NCBI GenBank assembly: GCA_002816585.1 | Contig: MUCT01000037.1 | Location: 1 to 39,148 of the forward strand | Source: SAR202 cluster bacterium Io17-Chloro-G6 | GTDB taxonomy: Bacteria > Chloroflexota > Dehalococcoidia > UBA3495 | DNA length: 39,148 nt | Direction: 5' to 3' | Part shown: positions 15,878 to 22,940 of the stretch, piece after piece | Layout: each line of letters opens with the position of its first letter | Numbering within the stretch: position 1 is the first letter of the stretch | Position numbers and translations under genes: made by a program | Notes under the pieces: generated by a model | What the model was told of the DNA's origin: nothing | Database searches by the model: none | What the model saw: the letters and a program-made list of their open reading frames with translations, nothing else

Positions 15878-16230
15878 GTGAGGGACAAGAAATTCATTGA
15901 TCATGGAGCGGTTCGGCCCAAATGTTGGAACACAAAGGAATTCGCTGGGGCTATGTTTTTTTGAAAGCGTCTTCTTACCTGGACACAGAGGAATTTCATG
16001 AACTGATGGTCCAGGCGGTCGAGATGTTTCTGGCAGGGGAGCATGAACGTAAGGTTAAGGGCGGCGAGTATGAAGGGCGGCTCTACACGGAACAGCGCTA
16101 TGAGTTGATTGGCACCATGGGCGGGCAGCGGTTCGACGCCGACCTGGAGACTTCCAGGGGCCGGGACCACGCTTCATTTTTGGTCAACGAGCAAACGCAG
16201 GGAGGCGGAGCAGCGATATCGTTGAACTAG
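15878..16230 (+). pseudogene. Small unknown protein gene broken at a T7 run
   Basis: AGGAGG at 15864-15869 is ideally spaced for the GTG at 15878. That frame reads VRDKKFIDHGAVRPKCWNTK and goes on to EFAGAMFF, then meets TGA inside the T7 tract at 15956-15962. The frame one base over continues FLKASSYLDTEEFHELM to 16230. One extra T would join them into a 117-residue protein. The alternative, an ATG at 15922 in the second frame, has a poorly placed ribosome-binding site. I do not recognise the family; the joined protein is mixed-charge with no signal peptide or membrane segment. The break is either a homopolymer sequencing error, a real mutation or slippage on the T run. Confidence 0.6.
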
Positions 16231-16394
16231 CGAGCTATGGTTGACCGCCAAGTCCGATTCTGAGCGGCGATATCGCTTGACTGGCCGTTCCGTTGACTCC
16301 AATCTCGGCGTCGTCTACACTCCAACTTCCTCCACATTTGGGCCCGAATTCGGCGAGCTACTTCATTGCCAGCCAGAAAACCCGCGAGGCAAAA

Positions 16395-17510
16395 ATGACC
16401 AGCTCCAAAGATTTCCAGATGGCTAGAGAAATTGGGCGGGTCCCGTCCTCCACTGTCCCTCTGGACGCCCAAGAAGAATTGCGCTTCCAGTCCTTGGCCG
16501 AAGAAGCGGTCATGATTGACGTGCACCAGCACCCCTTCGTGCTGCCTGAGGCGATGGACCGGTTCATCGACTTTTTGCGCACCAACCGTTACGCCTGGGG
16601 GTTCGAGGCGGTGAAGCACGGCGGCTGGTCCACGGTGACCACCTCCAACGTTTTCGGCGCGTTGCAGAATGCCACGGACATGTCGTTCGTGGAATACGAA
16701 GACGTGGCGGCCGAGGTGGGCATGATGCTGGCCGACGTCTCGACCCAGCAAGACGTGGTCCGGGTGGGCAACGCTGACGAGATTCTGGCGGCCAAGCAAA
16801 CGGGCAAGGTCGGCTTCATGCCGACGCTGGAGCACCTGCCCATCGGCAACCGCCTCGAGCGTTTGGACCAACTCCACTCCATGGGCGTGCGCCTGGCGGG
16901 CATCACCTACAACCGCAAGAACTACATCGGCGACGGCCAGAACGAGCGCAACCCCGGCGGGCTCAGCGAATTCGGCATAGAAGCCGTCCACCGGATGAAC
17001 GACCTGGGAATGGCGGTCGACCTCTCCCATGCGTCGACGCCTACGGCCATGGACGCCATCGGGTTCTCCAAGGCGCCGGTGGTCTTCAGCCACAACGCCT
17101 CCTACACCCTGCGGCCCAACGGGCGCACCCGGAAAGACGGGGAACTCCGAGCCTGCGCGGCCAAGGGGGGCCTGGTCTGCATCACCGCCGTGCCTAACTC
17201 GCTCAGCGACGACCCGGAGCAGGACATCGAATGCGTCCTTGACCACTACGACTACATGGTGAACCTGATCGGCGTCGACCACGTGGGTATCGGCACCGAC
17301 ACCGTCGTCGGCGACCATGTTCTATTTCATCACTACATGCTGGGCCGGGACCTGAGCGAAATGCCGGCTGCCTACCTGAACGGCCTGGAATCCCCGGCCG
17401 ACGGCAAGAACATCATCCGAGGCCTGATTCGCCGGGGTTATTCGGACACCGACATCAAGAAGATCGTCGGCGGCAACGCTCTGGACCTTTTCCGCCGGGT
17501 CATGGCCTAG
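16395..17510 (+). CDS. Peptidase M19 (membrane/renal dipeptidase family)
   Basis: About 371 residues of the M19 metallo-dipeptidase family, TIM-barrel zinc enzymes that cleave dipeptides. Landmarks: MIDVHQHPF near the N-terminus, where the usual HxD metal pair reads His44-x-His46; the Glu in PTLEHLPIGN as likely bridging ligand; YNRKNYIGDGQNERNPGGLS; DLSHAS; FSHNAS; GVDHVGIGTD. No signal peptide, so probably cytoplasmic. Many M19 homologues in catabolic clusters have unknown substrates. ATG 16395 is chosen because GAGG lies 6 nt upstream; an ATG at 16293 would add 34 residues unlike the family. The next gene starts directly after its stop codon. Confidence 0.87.
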   Translation: MTSSKDFQMAREIGRVPSSTVPLDAQEELRFQSLAEEAVMIDVHQHPFVLPEAMDRFIDFLRTNRYAWGFEAVKHGGWSTVTTSNVFGALQNATDMSFVEYEDVAAEVGMMLADVSTQQDVVRVGNADEILAAKQTGKVGFMPTLEHLPIGNRLERLDQLHSMGVRLAGITYNRKNYIGDGQNERNPGGLSEFGIEAVHRMNDLGMAVDLSHASTPTAMDAIGFSKAPVVFSHNASYTLRPNGRTRKDGELRACAAKGGLVCITAVPNSLSDDPEQDIECVLDHYDYMVNLIGVDHVGIGTDTVVGDHVLFHHYMLGRDLSEMPAAYLNGLESPADGKNIIRGLIRRGYSDTDIKKIVGGNALDLFRRVMA

Positions 17511-18587
17511 ATGGCCGAGCCCTTTATAACCACCGTGGTAGGCAGCCTGCCCAAGCCGCCCTGGCTCTACCGTCAGACGCCATTGGACGCCAAAGGCTTC
17601 GACCACCACGGCGCCGGTTCGGACTGGCTGCTTGACGGACAACCCCTCCGCGAGGCTCAAGACGACGCCGTGCGCTTGGCGGTTTATGATCAGGAATCGG
17701 CCGGCGTCCGCATAATCAGCGACGGCGAACAACGCCGGAAGACCTACTTGACCTACGTCACCTCCCAATTGGGCGGGTTCGACTTTGAGACCCTGGCGGA
17801 AAAGTGGATCCGCGATGGCCGCCGCCTGGCCCAGGTGGGACGCTGCACCGGGCCGGTTGAGTGGCGGGGGCCGATGGTAGTGAATGACTTGAGATTTCTG
17901 TTGACCCAGACCACGTCGCCGGTCAAGGTCACTCTGCCCGGTCCCATGACGGTGACTGATTCCACATTTGACGATTTTTACGGTGACGAACGAGCATTCG
18001 CCATGGCGGTGGCCGACGCCATCAACCGGGAAGCCAAAGCCCTTGATGCCCTGGGACCCGCAGTGATTCAGTTCGATGAGCCCGTTTTCAGCCGGTACCC
18101 TGAGAAAGTGTCCGAATGGGGGATTGAAGCGCTTAACCGCTGCGCCCAGGGGCTGATCGCCCAAACGGCGGTCCACGTCTGTTACAGCTACACCATTCCG
18201 GGTGTCCCCCGGCCCATCAAGCCCAGCTACCCCCAGATTCTGGCCGAATTGGAACGTTCCACGGTGGACCAACTAGCCCTGGAGTTCCACGCCCCGCAAC
18301 TTGACCCGGCCCTGCTTGAACTTTGTCCTTCCAAGACCATCATGTTCGGCTGCATCGATAACGCCAACCCTGAGATCGAGGAATCGCAAGCGATCGCCCA
18401 ACGACTATTGGAGGCCGCCCAGCATCATGATCCGGAGAAAATTCAGGCGGCGCCCGATTGCGGACTGGTTCTGCTGGACCAACGCACCGCCCGGGCCAAA
18501 TTGTCGGCCCTTTTCCGGGGCGCCCAATTGGCCCGAGACCACCTAGCCGATCCAAGGGGAAGAGCGCATGGCCATCACCGACACTGA
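17511..18587 (+). CDS. Cobalamin-independent methionine synthase-like (MetE C-terminal domain) protein
   Basis: 358-residue protein with only the C-terminal MetE-type TIM barrel, a zinc-dependent methyl- or alkyl-transfer fold acting on thiols. Zinc ligands by pattern: His222 and Cys224 in VHVCYSY, Glu258 in LEFHAP and Cys317 in APDCGL. Substrate-side acidic residues lie in QFDEPVFSRYP. N-terminal TTVVGSLPKP is typical of this short subfamily, which includes methionine synthase-like and epoxyalkane:thiol transferase-like enzymes, so the true reaction is open. It begins at the base after the M19 stop codon, and its last 20 bases overlap the crotonase gene. That overlap encodes an odd His-rich tail (GRAHGHHRH). 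Confidence 0.83.
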   Translation: MAEPFITTVVGSLPKPPWLYRQTPLDAKGFDHHGAGSDWLLDGQPLREAQDDAVRLAVYDQESAGVRIISDGEQRRKTYLTYVTSQLGGFDFETLAEKWIRDGRRLAQVGRCTGPVEWRGPMVVNDLRFLLTQTTSPVKVTLPGPMTVTDSTFDDFYGDERAFAMAVADAINREAKALDALGPAVIQFDEPVFSRYPEKVSEWGIEALNRCAQGLIAQTAVHVCYSYTIPGVPRPIKPSYPQILAELERSTVDQLALEFHAPQLDPALLELCPSKTIMFGCIDNANPEIEESQAIAQRLLEAAQHHDPEKIQAAPDCGLVLLDQRTARAKLSALFRGAQLARDHLADPRGRAHGHHRH

Positions 18588-19392
18588 TTTTCAGCATATC
18601 GTTCTTGATCACCACGGCCACGTCGCGGTGATAACCTTGGACCGCCCCGGCCGCTTGAACGCAATTAACAGGCAACTGGCCCAGGAGTTACATGATGCCC
18701 TCGACCAGCTTGCCGGAGCATTTCCGGAAACCCGGGTGGTTGTCATAACCGGTTCCGGCCGGGGATTCTGCTCCGGGGCCGACGTTGCCGACATTGCCAA
18801 GCGGATGGCCGACCCGGCGGACAGCGATCTAGGCCCGGACGTCAGCGCCGACCAAGGTCCATCGATCACCATGCGCCTGGCCCCTCACCTCCGGCAAATT
18901 CCCCAACCGGTCATCGCGGCGGTGAACGGGGTGGCCGCCGGCGCTGGGCTGGGCATTGCTCTGTCCTGCGATATCAGGATAGCCTCCGACGAGGCTCGGT
19001 TCACGTCGGTGTTCGTGAAGCGGTCCTTGGTGCCCGACGCCGGAGTTTCCCAGATCCTTGGGGCGCTGGCCGGACCGGGCATCGCCGCCGAGATGGCCCT
19101 CACTGGCAGGGTTTACGATGCCTCTTGGGCGCTGGCCAAGGGGTTGGTAAATCAGGTCGTTCCCGCCGAGGAATTAATGTCCCAGGCCGATTTGTTGGCT
19201 CAGGAGATTGCCGCCAACCCGCCGCTGGTGGTGAAGGCGACCAAGGAGCTACTAAACAGCCACTACCCGGACCTGAACCGGGTCATCGAGGCCGAGCACC
19301 GGGCCAACGACGCTGTCCAGGGCACCGCCGACCAAAAAGAGGCGGTGCAAGCATTTCTGGAGAAGCGGGAACCGAAGTTCGTCGGAAATTAA
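18568..19392 (+). CDS. Enoyl-CoA hydratase/isomerase (crotonase) family protein
   Basis: 274-residue crotonase-fold enzyme. CoA-binding and oxyanion-hole segments: RPGRLNAINRQL, GRGFCSGADV and AAVNGVAAGAGLGIALSCD. The two glutamates of classical enoyl-CoA hydratases are absent: the GGCE position reads GLGI and the QPEI position reads SVFV. VPDAG supplies Asp157 at the place used by PaaG-type isomerases. A double-bond isomerase or other crotonase reaction is therefore more likely than simple hydration (inference). Start ATG has GGGGAAG upstream and lies inside the end of the MetE-like gene, so the two are translationally coupled. It is the last gene of the M19-MetE-like-crotonase run. Confidence 0.87.
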   Translation: MAITDTDFQHIVLDHHGHVAVITLDRPGRLNAINRQLAQELHDALDQLAGAFPETRVVVITGSGRGFCSGADVADIAKRMADPADSDLGPDVSADQGPSITMRLAPHLRQIPQPVIAAVNGVAAGAGLGIALSCDIRIASDEARFTSVFVKRSLVPDAGVSQILGALAGPGIAAEMALTGRVYDASWALAKGLVNQVVPAEELMSQADLLAQEIAANPPLVVKATKELLNSHYPDLNRVIEAEHRANDAVQGTADQKEAVQAFLEKREPKFVGN

Positions 19393-19506
19393 CCACGAGA
19401 CGCGCCACCATTTGGAAAAATCCTGGTGCAGAGTTACGTGGCAGCTAGGCCGTTCCATCAAAACGACCAGCGCCCGCGTATTCTTCAATAAGCCGTGCTT
19501 ACTCTT

Positions 19507-19527
19507 GGATAGCGCTTATGCTATCCT
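19507..19527 (+). promoter_or_regulatory. Palindrome overlapping an extended -10 box
   Basis: GGATAGC and its exact inverse GCTATCC are separated by six bases (19507-19526). The right arm overlaps TGCTATCCT (19519-19527), a TGn-extended -10-like box. The predicted transcript would start near 19534 and serve the zinc-ribbon gene at 19579. A repressor-type operator is possible; a weak terminator for the upstream operon is an alternative, but no T-run follows. Confidence 0.4.
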
Positions 19528-19578
19528 GACCATACAACCTTGAGGTCAATACATCCAGGTTTTGAGTGAGGAACCAGA

Positions 19579-20016
19579 TTGAACTGCCCACGTTGCGATG
19601 TTGCTCTAGACGAAAAAACCATGAAGGGTATCGACGTTGACCACTGCCCTCAGTGCAAGGGTCTCTGGCTGGACTTTCACGAACTTGACCGGCTCGAAGA
19701 CCATTCCATGGACGAAGACGAGAGCAAGGGGATGATCGAGTACGCCCGGCGGGAGAGCGACATTTCGTGTCCTCATTGCAGCGAGGTCATGGAAACATTC
19801 AATTACCGGGCTCACAACCTGCCCATCGACCACTGCAAGAACCAATGCGGCTACTGGCTGGACGAGGGCGAAGAGAAGAAGGTCTTGGACATCATGAAGC
19901 AGCGGGTCCAAGACTTGAAGCGCACCAGCTCCGCCCAGGAGTCCTGGGCCAAGTTCATGGAGCGCGGCGGTTCTCGTTCGTTTCTAACCAAGGTCAAAGA
20001 CCTGTTCACGGGCTAG
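19579..20016 (+). CDS. Double zinc-ribbon protein (zf-TFIIB domain)
   Basis: 145 residues with two zf-TFIIB-type zinc ribbons. The first is Cys3-xx-Cys6 with Cys23-xx-Cys26 (CPQCKGLWLDFHELDRL). The second is Cys64-xx-Cys67 with Cys86 and Cys90. The last knuckle is spaced CxxxC (CKNQC) instead of CxxC, a small oddity, but GYWLDEGE after it keeps the family pattern. A basic C-terminal tail follows. Such proteins are common and of unknown function; nucleic-acid binding is suspected. Start is TTG at 19579 with GAGGAA upstream. It converges on the nitroreductase gene across a long hairpin. Confidence 0.85.
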   Translation: MNCPRCDVALDEKTMKGIDVDHCPQCKGLWLDFHELDRLEDHSMDEDESKGMIEYARRESDISCPHCSEVMETFNYRAHNLPIDHCKNQCGYWLDEGEEKKVLDIMKQRVQDLKRTSSAQESWAKFMERGGSRSFLTKVKDLFTG

Positions 20017-20055
20017 GCACGCTCACTCAACCTCCGTTCTGGTTCTTCGATGCTG

Positions 20056-20110
20056 CACTCCCATCAGTCATTCTGTGGCCGCAGCCGAAGAATGGTAATC
20101 GATGGGAGTG
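20056..20110. terminator. Long hairpin between convergent genes
   Basis: CACTCCCATC (20056-20065) and its exact inverse GATGGGAGTG (20101-20110) enclose a second pair, CATTCT/AGAATG, and an inner GGC/GCC. The structure lies between the convergent stop codons at 20016 and 20117, so it probably ends transcription from both sides, though there is no strong T-run. The inner part also resembles the GTCATTCCGAG repeat seen at 4741 and 7609. Confidence 0.6.
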
Positions 20111-20116
20111 ATTTCA

Positions 20117-20734
20117 CTATTTGTAGGGATTGTCCCAACGGTCGATGCCGCAGACCTCTTGCAAGGGCTTGCGGGTGACCGAGCCAAACTCGCCCCGCGG
20201 GTAGCCCAGAGGCATGCAGTAGACGATCTCGGCGGTGTCGGGGATGTTCAGCAGCTTCTTGACTCGATCATCAACCACGGCGTGGAGTGTGGCGATCGTG
20301 CCGCCTATGCCATGGGCTCTGGCCGCCAACAACAAGTTCTGGGACGACGGAATGATACCTCCCGAGCCACCCTTGTTAAGGGCGCAGATGAGGACCATCA
20401 CAGGAGCGTCTCCGAATTCATTGGCCAGCCGCATGGCCGAGCGCATGGAGTTCTTGCCCGGAGGAATGTCCTCGGGCCCCATGATCCCGGCGTCTTTCCG
20501 CTTGGCCCACCAGGCCTCGTGATACAGTTCGCCCAATTGCTTCCGGGTGTCGGCGTCCTTCACAACGATGAAGTGCCATTGCTGGGTGTTGCCGCCGTTG
20601 GGGGCGCGGATGGCCGCCTCCATAATGTCCCGCATCACGTCGTCGGGGATGGGGTCGGGCTTCAGCCTGCGGATGGCTCGCTGGGTGAACATCGCTTCGC
20701 CAAGGGACATGGTCAACCGGTCGGCAGTGGCCAT
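20117..20734 (-). CDS. Nitroreductase-family FMN oxidoreductase
   Basis: 205-residue FMN-dependent oxidoreductase of the nitroreductase superfamily, active as a cytoplasmic dimer. Family marks: QRAIRRLKPDPIPDD followed by AAIRAPNGGNTQQWHFIVV (FMN phosphate and ring contacts), PSSQNLLLAARAHGIGGTIAT, and a C-terminal MPLGYPRGEFG with RKPLQEV. The physiological substrate is not predictable; members reduce nitroaromatics, quinones or unsaturated bonds. It lies 30 bp downstream of the racemase-like gene at 20765 on the same strand, so the two form an operon. Confidence 0.88.
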   Translation of the reverse strand: MATADRLTMSLGEAMFTQRAIRRLKPDPIPDDVMRDIMEAAIRAPNGGNTQQWHFIVVKDADTRKQLGELYHEAWWAKRKDAGIMGPEDIPPGKNSMRSAMRLANEFGDAPVMVLICALNKGGSGGIIPSSQNLLLAARAHGIGGTIATLHAVVDDRVKKLLNIPDTAEIVYCMPLGYPRGEFGSVTRKPLQEVCGIDRWDNPYK

Positions 20735-20764
20735 TTTTGTCTCTCCCGTGTCTATTTCTAGTTT

Positions 20765-21532
20765 TTAATTTACGCTAGTGGTGCTTTTGCGCAGGTCAAC
20801 ACGCGGTTCGGCCAACAAGCGGCCATATCCTAACAGCGGCTCCGTCTCGCCGGCCTGACTCAGGACACGCCAGAGAGTGGCTGAATGCGAGGTTACCACC
20901 GGTTTCCCAATTTCATCTTCCAAGGCCTCGGCGGCGGCCATGCCGTCGTGGTTCATGCAACTGATGAACAGGCCGTCGGCTTCATCGGCGTGGTCCTTCC
21001 AAGCATTCATGGCGAAATCGAAGATCTCTTGAGGCGGTACGGCCGCGAACCCTTCCGCCGTTTCCAGGCCCATGCCCTGCATAGCGAGGGCCACAATACC
21101 GGCTTCCTTCAGATATGCCCGTTCCGCCACATGATGGCTATCGGGGTAGGGAGTGGTTACCACGATCTTCTTCAACCCCAAGTGCTGCAACGCCTCGGCA
21201 ACAGCCAGCATGGTGGATGTGATGGGGGTGCCCCACTGATCTTCCAAGTCCCGGCAGAACTCCCGGTCTTTCTCCATCCCACGGAGTGCGCCGCTAACTG
21301 TACAGCAGTAGGCCACAGAATCGACTTTGGCGCTGGCCAACTCTCCCACCGCACGGGAAGCATTGCTCTCCATCTCAATTAGGGCCTCAATGCTTTCGCC
21401 CGCGGCCAACATCATGCGGCTGGTGAGGAAAGCGACTCCCGGGGGCGCAACTTTGGGATACCTCAGTTCAGAGATTGACGACGCACTCACCACCACCAAG
21501 CCAATCTTGGTCCGCACGTCCAACTCGTCCAT
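20765..21532 (-). CDS. Asp/Glu racemase-superfamily enzyme, maleate isomerase/arylmalonate decarboxylase type
   Basis: 255-residue enzyme of the Asp/Glu racemase superfamily, closest in pattern to maleate cis-trans isomerases and arylmalonate decarboxylases. The two facing active-site cysteines are Cys77 (in AYCCTVSG) and Cys192 (in FISCMNHDG, near the usual SCTNL). Keeping both cysteines favours an isomerase or racemase over a decarboxylase, which keeps only one. Start ATG at 21532, with GAGAAGG upstream on the minus strand. It is the first gene of a two-gene unit with the nitroreductase and diverges from the SelA-like gene across 209 bp. Confidence 0.82.
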   Translation of the reverse strand: MDELDVRTKIGLVVVSASSISELRYPKVAPPGVAFLTSRMMLAAGESIEALIEMESNASRAVGELASAKVDSVAYCCTVSGALRGMEKDREFCRDLEDQWGTPITSTMLAVAEALQHLGLKKIVVTTPYPDSHHVAERAYLKEAGIVALAMQGMGLETAEGFAAVPPQEIFDFAMNAWKDHADEADGLFISCMNHDGMAAAEALEDEIGKPVVTSHSATLWRVLSQAGETEPLLGYGRLLAEPRVDLRKSTTSVN

Positions 21533-21685
21533 CTGCCCTTCTCCAACAGGGGTTTAACCGAAATATTAACCAAGAGAATTCCGTTGGGCTTCGGTTGCCA
21601 ATTTTATCACAACCCCGGCTTCAGCAAGGCAGTTAAGAGCAGGCCCGGTTCAGAAATACCCAGGCCGGTTAACGGAGGCCCGTGT

Positions 21686-21694
21686 TGCTATAAT
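21686..21694 (+). promoter_or_regulatory. Extended -10 promoter for the SelA-like gene
   Basis: TGCTATAAT, TGn plus a perfect TATAAT, ends 47 bp before the ATG at 21742. No convincing -35. The rest of the divergent 209-bp intergenic region shows no repeat, only a loose AACCGAA/TTCGGTT inverted pair near 21557-21591. Confidence 0.6.
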
Positions 21695-21741
21695 GTGGCC
21701 CATCCATTCCTTTAAGTGGCATTGAAGCCTCAGGAGGCGCC

Positions 21742-22878
21742 ATGACGGACATTCCGTTGGAAGCAGCAGAGGCCTACCAATATTTGGGCGTGAAACCTGT
21801 CATCAACGCCGCCGGCTCGGTCACCAAGTACGGCGGCACCAAGACCCGGTCCGAAGTACTGGACGTGATGACCGGGGCGGCCCGCATCATGGTGAACGTG
21901 GAAGACCTCAACCGGAAGGCCGGGGAGGAGCTTGCCCGCATCACCGGCGCGGAGGCGGGTTTCGTCTGTAGCGGCGCGGCGGGCGGTCTAGTGCTTCAAG
22001 CTGCTGCCTGCATCGCCGGAAAAGACCCGGTCAAAATGCGGCAACTGCCCGACACATTCGGGATGAAAAACGAGATAATCATCCAGAACATGCACCGCTT
22101 TCCCTACGAGCAGGCTTACCGGGCCGCCGGCGGCAAGCTGGTGGAGATTGGCGATTCCCGGAACTCCCACCCCTGGGAGTTGGAGGGTGCAATCGGCGAG
22201 AACACCGCTGCGGTCGCTTTCCTCTGCGCTCCCCTGACCAACCGGCGGGCCATCTCTCTTCCTCAGGTCTGCGAGATTGCCCACAGCCGGGGCGTGCCCG
22301 TAATCGTAGATGCGGCGTCAATGCTCCCGCCCAGAGCAAACCTGCAGCGTTACCTGGCCGAGGGCGCCGACATGGTGTCTTTCAGCGGCGGGAAGGGTAT
22401 CCGTGGCCCTCAGGGCACCGGTATCCTCTGTGGGCGAGCCGACCTGATCGAGGCGGCAGCCGCCCACGCCAACCCGGCCCAGTTCCTAGGACGGCCCATG
22501 AAGGTGGCCAAGGAGGAGGTGCTGGGCCTGGTGACCGCCCTGAACCTGTTTGTCGAGGAAGACGAGGCAGCCGAGATGCGGGCCTACCGGATACTGGCCC
22601 AGCAGGTGGTGGACGCTCTTAGCGAGGTCCCCGGCCTGAAGATCACTTTGGAGCATGACGAGCACGACTATCTGATCCCCCATGCGCTGCTGCACTTTGG
22701 CCCGGACTGGCAAGGACCCAGTAGAAATGAGATTGCCAAGGCCATGGAAGAAGGCGAGCCCGCCATCTATCTGCACCAGTTGGGCCAACCCGACGAATTA
22801 GCGGTGGACCCATTGAACCTGTCCGAGGGAGAGACATCAACCGTGATTCGACGCTTGCGTGAAGAACTTACCCGCTGA
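21742..22878 (+). CDS. PLP-dependent SelA-like aminotransferase-fold enzyme
   Basis: 378-residue fold-type I PLP enzyme of the SelA-like group, which includes selenocysteine synthase and D-glucosaminate-6-phosphate ammonia-lyase (DgaE). PLP Lys218 lies in SFSGGKGIRGPQGTGIL; the cofactor-phosphate loop is FVCSGAAGG; the ring-stacking Asp is in PVIVDAASMLPP. No tRNA(Sec) gene, selB or selD is nearby and the protein is shorter than SelA (about 460), so selenocysteine synthesis is unlikely. An eliminase or lyase on an amino acid or amino-sugar acid is more plausible (inference). AGGAGG precedes the ATG. The LLM oxidoreductase follows 62 bp later. Confidence 0.83.
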   Translation: MTDIPLEAAEAYQYLGVKPVINAAGSVTKYGGTKTRSEVLDVMTGAARIMVNVEDLNRKAGEELARITGAEAGFVCSGAAGGLVLQAAACIAGKDPVKMRQLPDTFGMKNEIIIQNMHRFPYEQAYRAAGGKLVEIGDSRNSHPWELEGAIGENTAAVAFLCAPLTNRRAISLPQVCEIAHSRGVPVIVDAASMLPPRANLQRYLAEGADMVSFSGGKGIRGPQGTGILCGRADLIEAAAAHANPAQFLGRPMKVAKEEVLGLVTALNLFVEEDEAAEMRAYRILAQQVVDALSEVPGLKITLEHDEHDYLIPHALLHFGPDWQGPSRNEIAKAMEEGEPAIYLHQLGQPDELAVDPLNLSEGETSTVIRRLREELTR

Positions 22879-22940
22879 ACAACGGCCCCATCCTAACTTT
22901 CCCCTGAGGCACGGGAGCGGACTAATTTAAGGAGAAGGAA

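Noticed and set aside
16227..17318. Long minus-strand open frame of 363 codons opposite the M19 gene
   Set aside because: It is the mirror of a well-supported gene with family motifs; its composition (many His, Val, Arg runs) is typical of antisense frames in GC-rich DNA.
20102..20761. Plus-strand open frame of 219 codons opposite the nitroreductase
   Set aside because: Shadow; the minus strand holds clear nitroreductase motifs.
21742..22878. Selenocysteine synthase (SelA)
   Set aside because: Too short for SelA, and no tRNA(Sec), selB or selD is seen nearby; only the fold-level call is kept.
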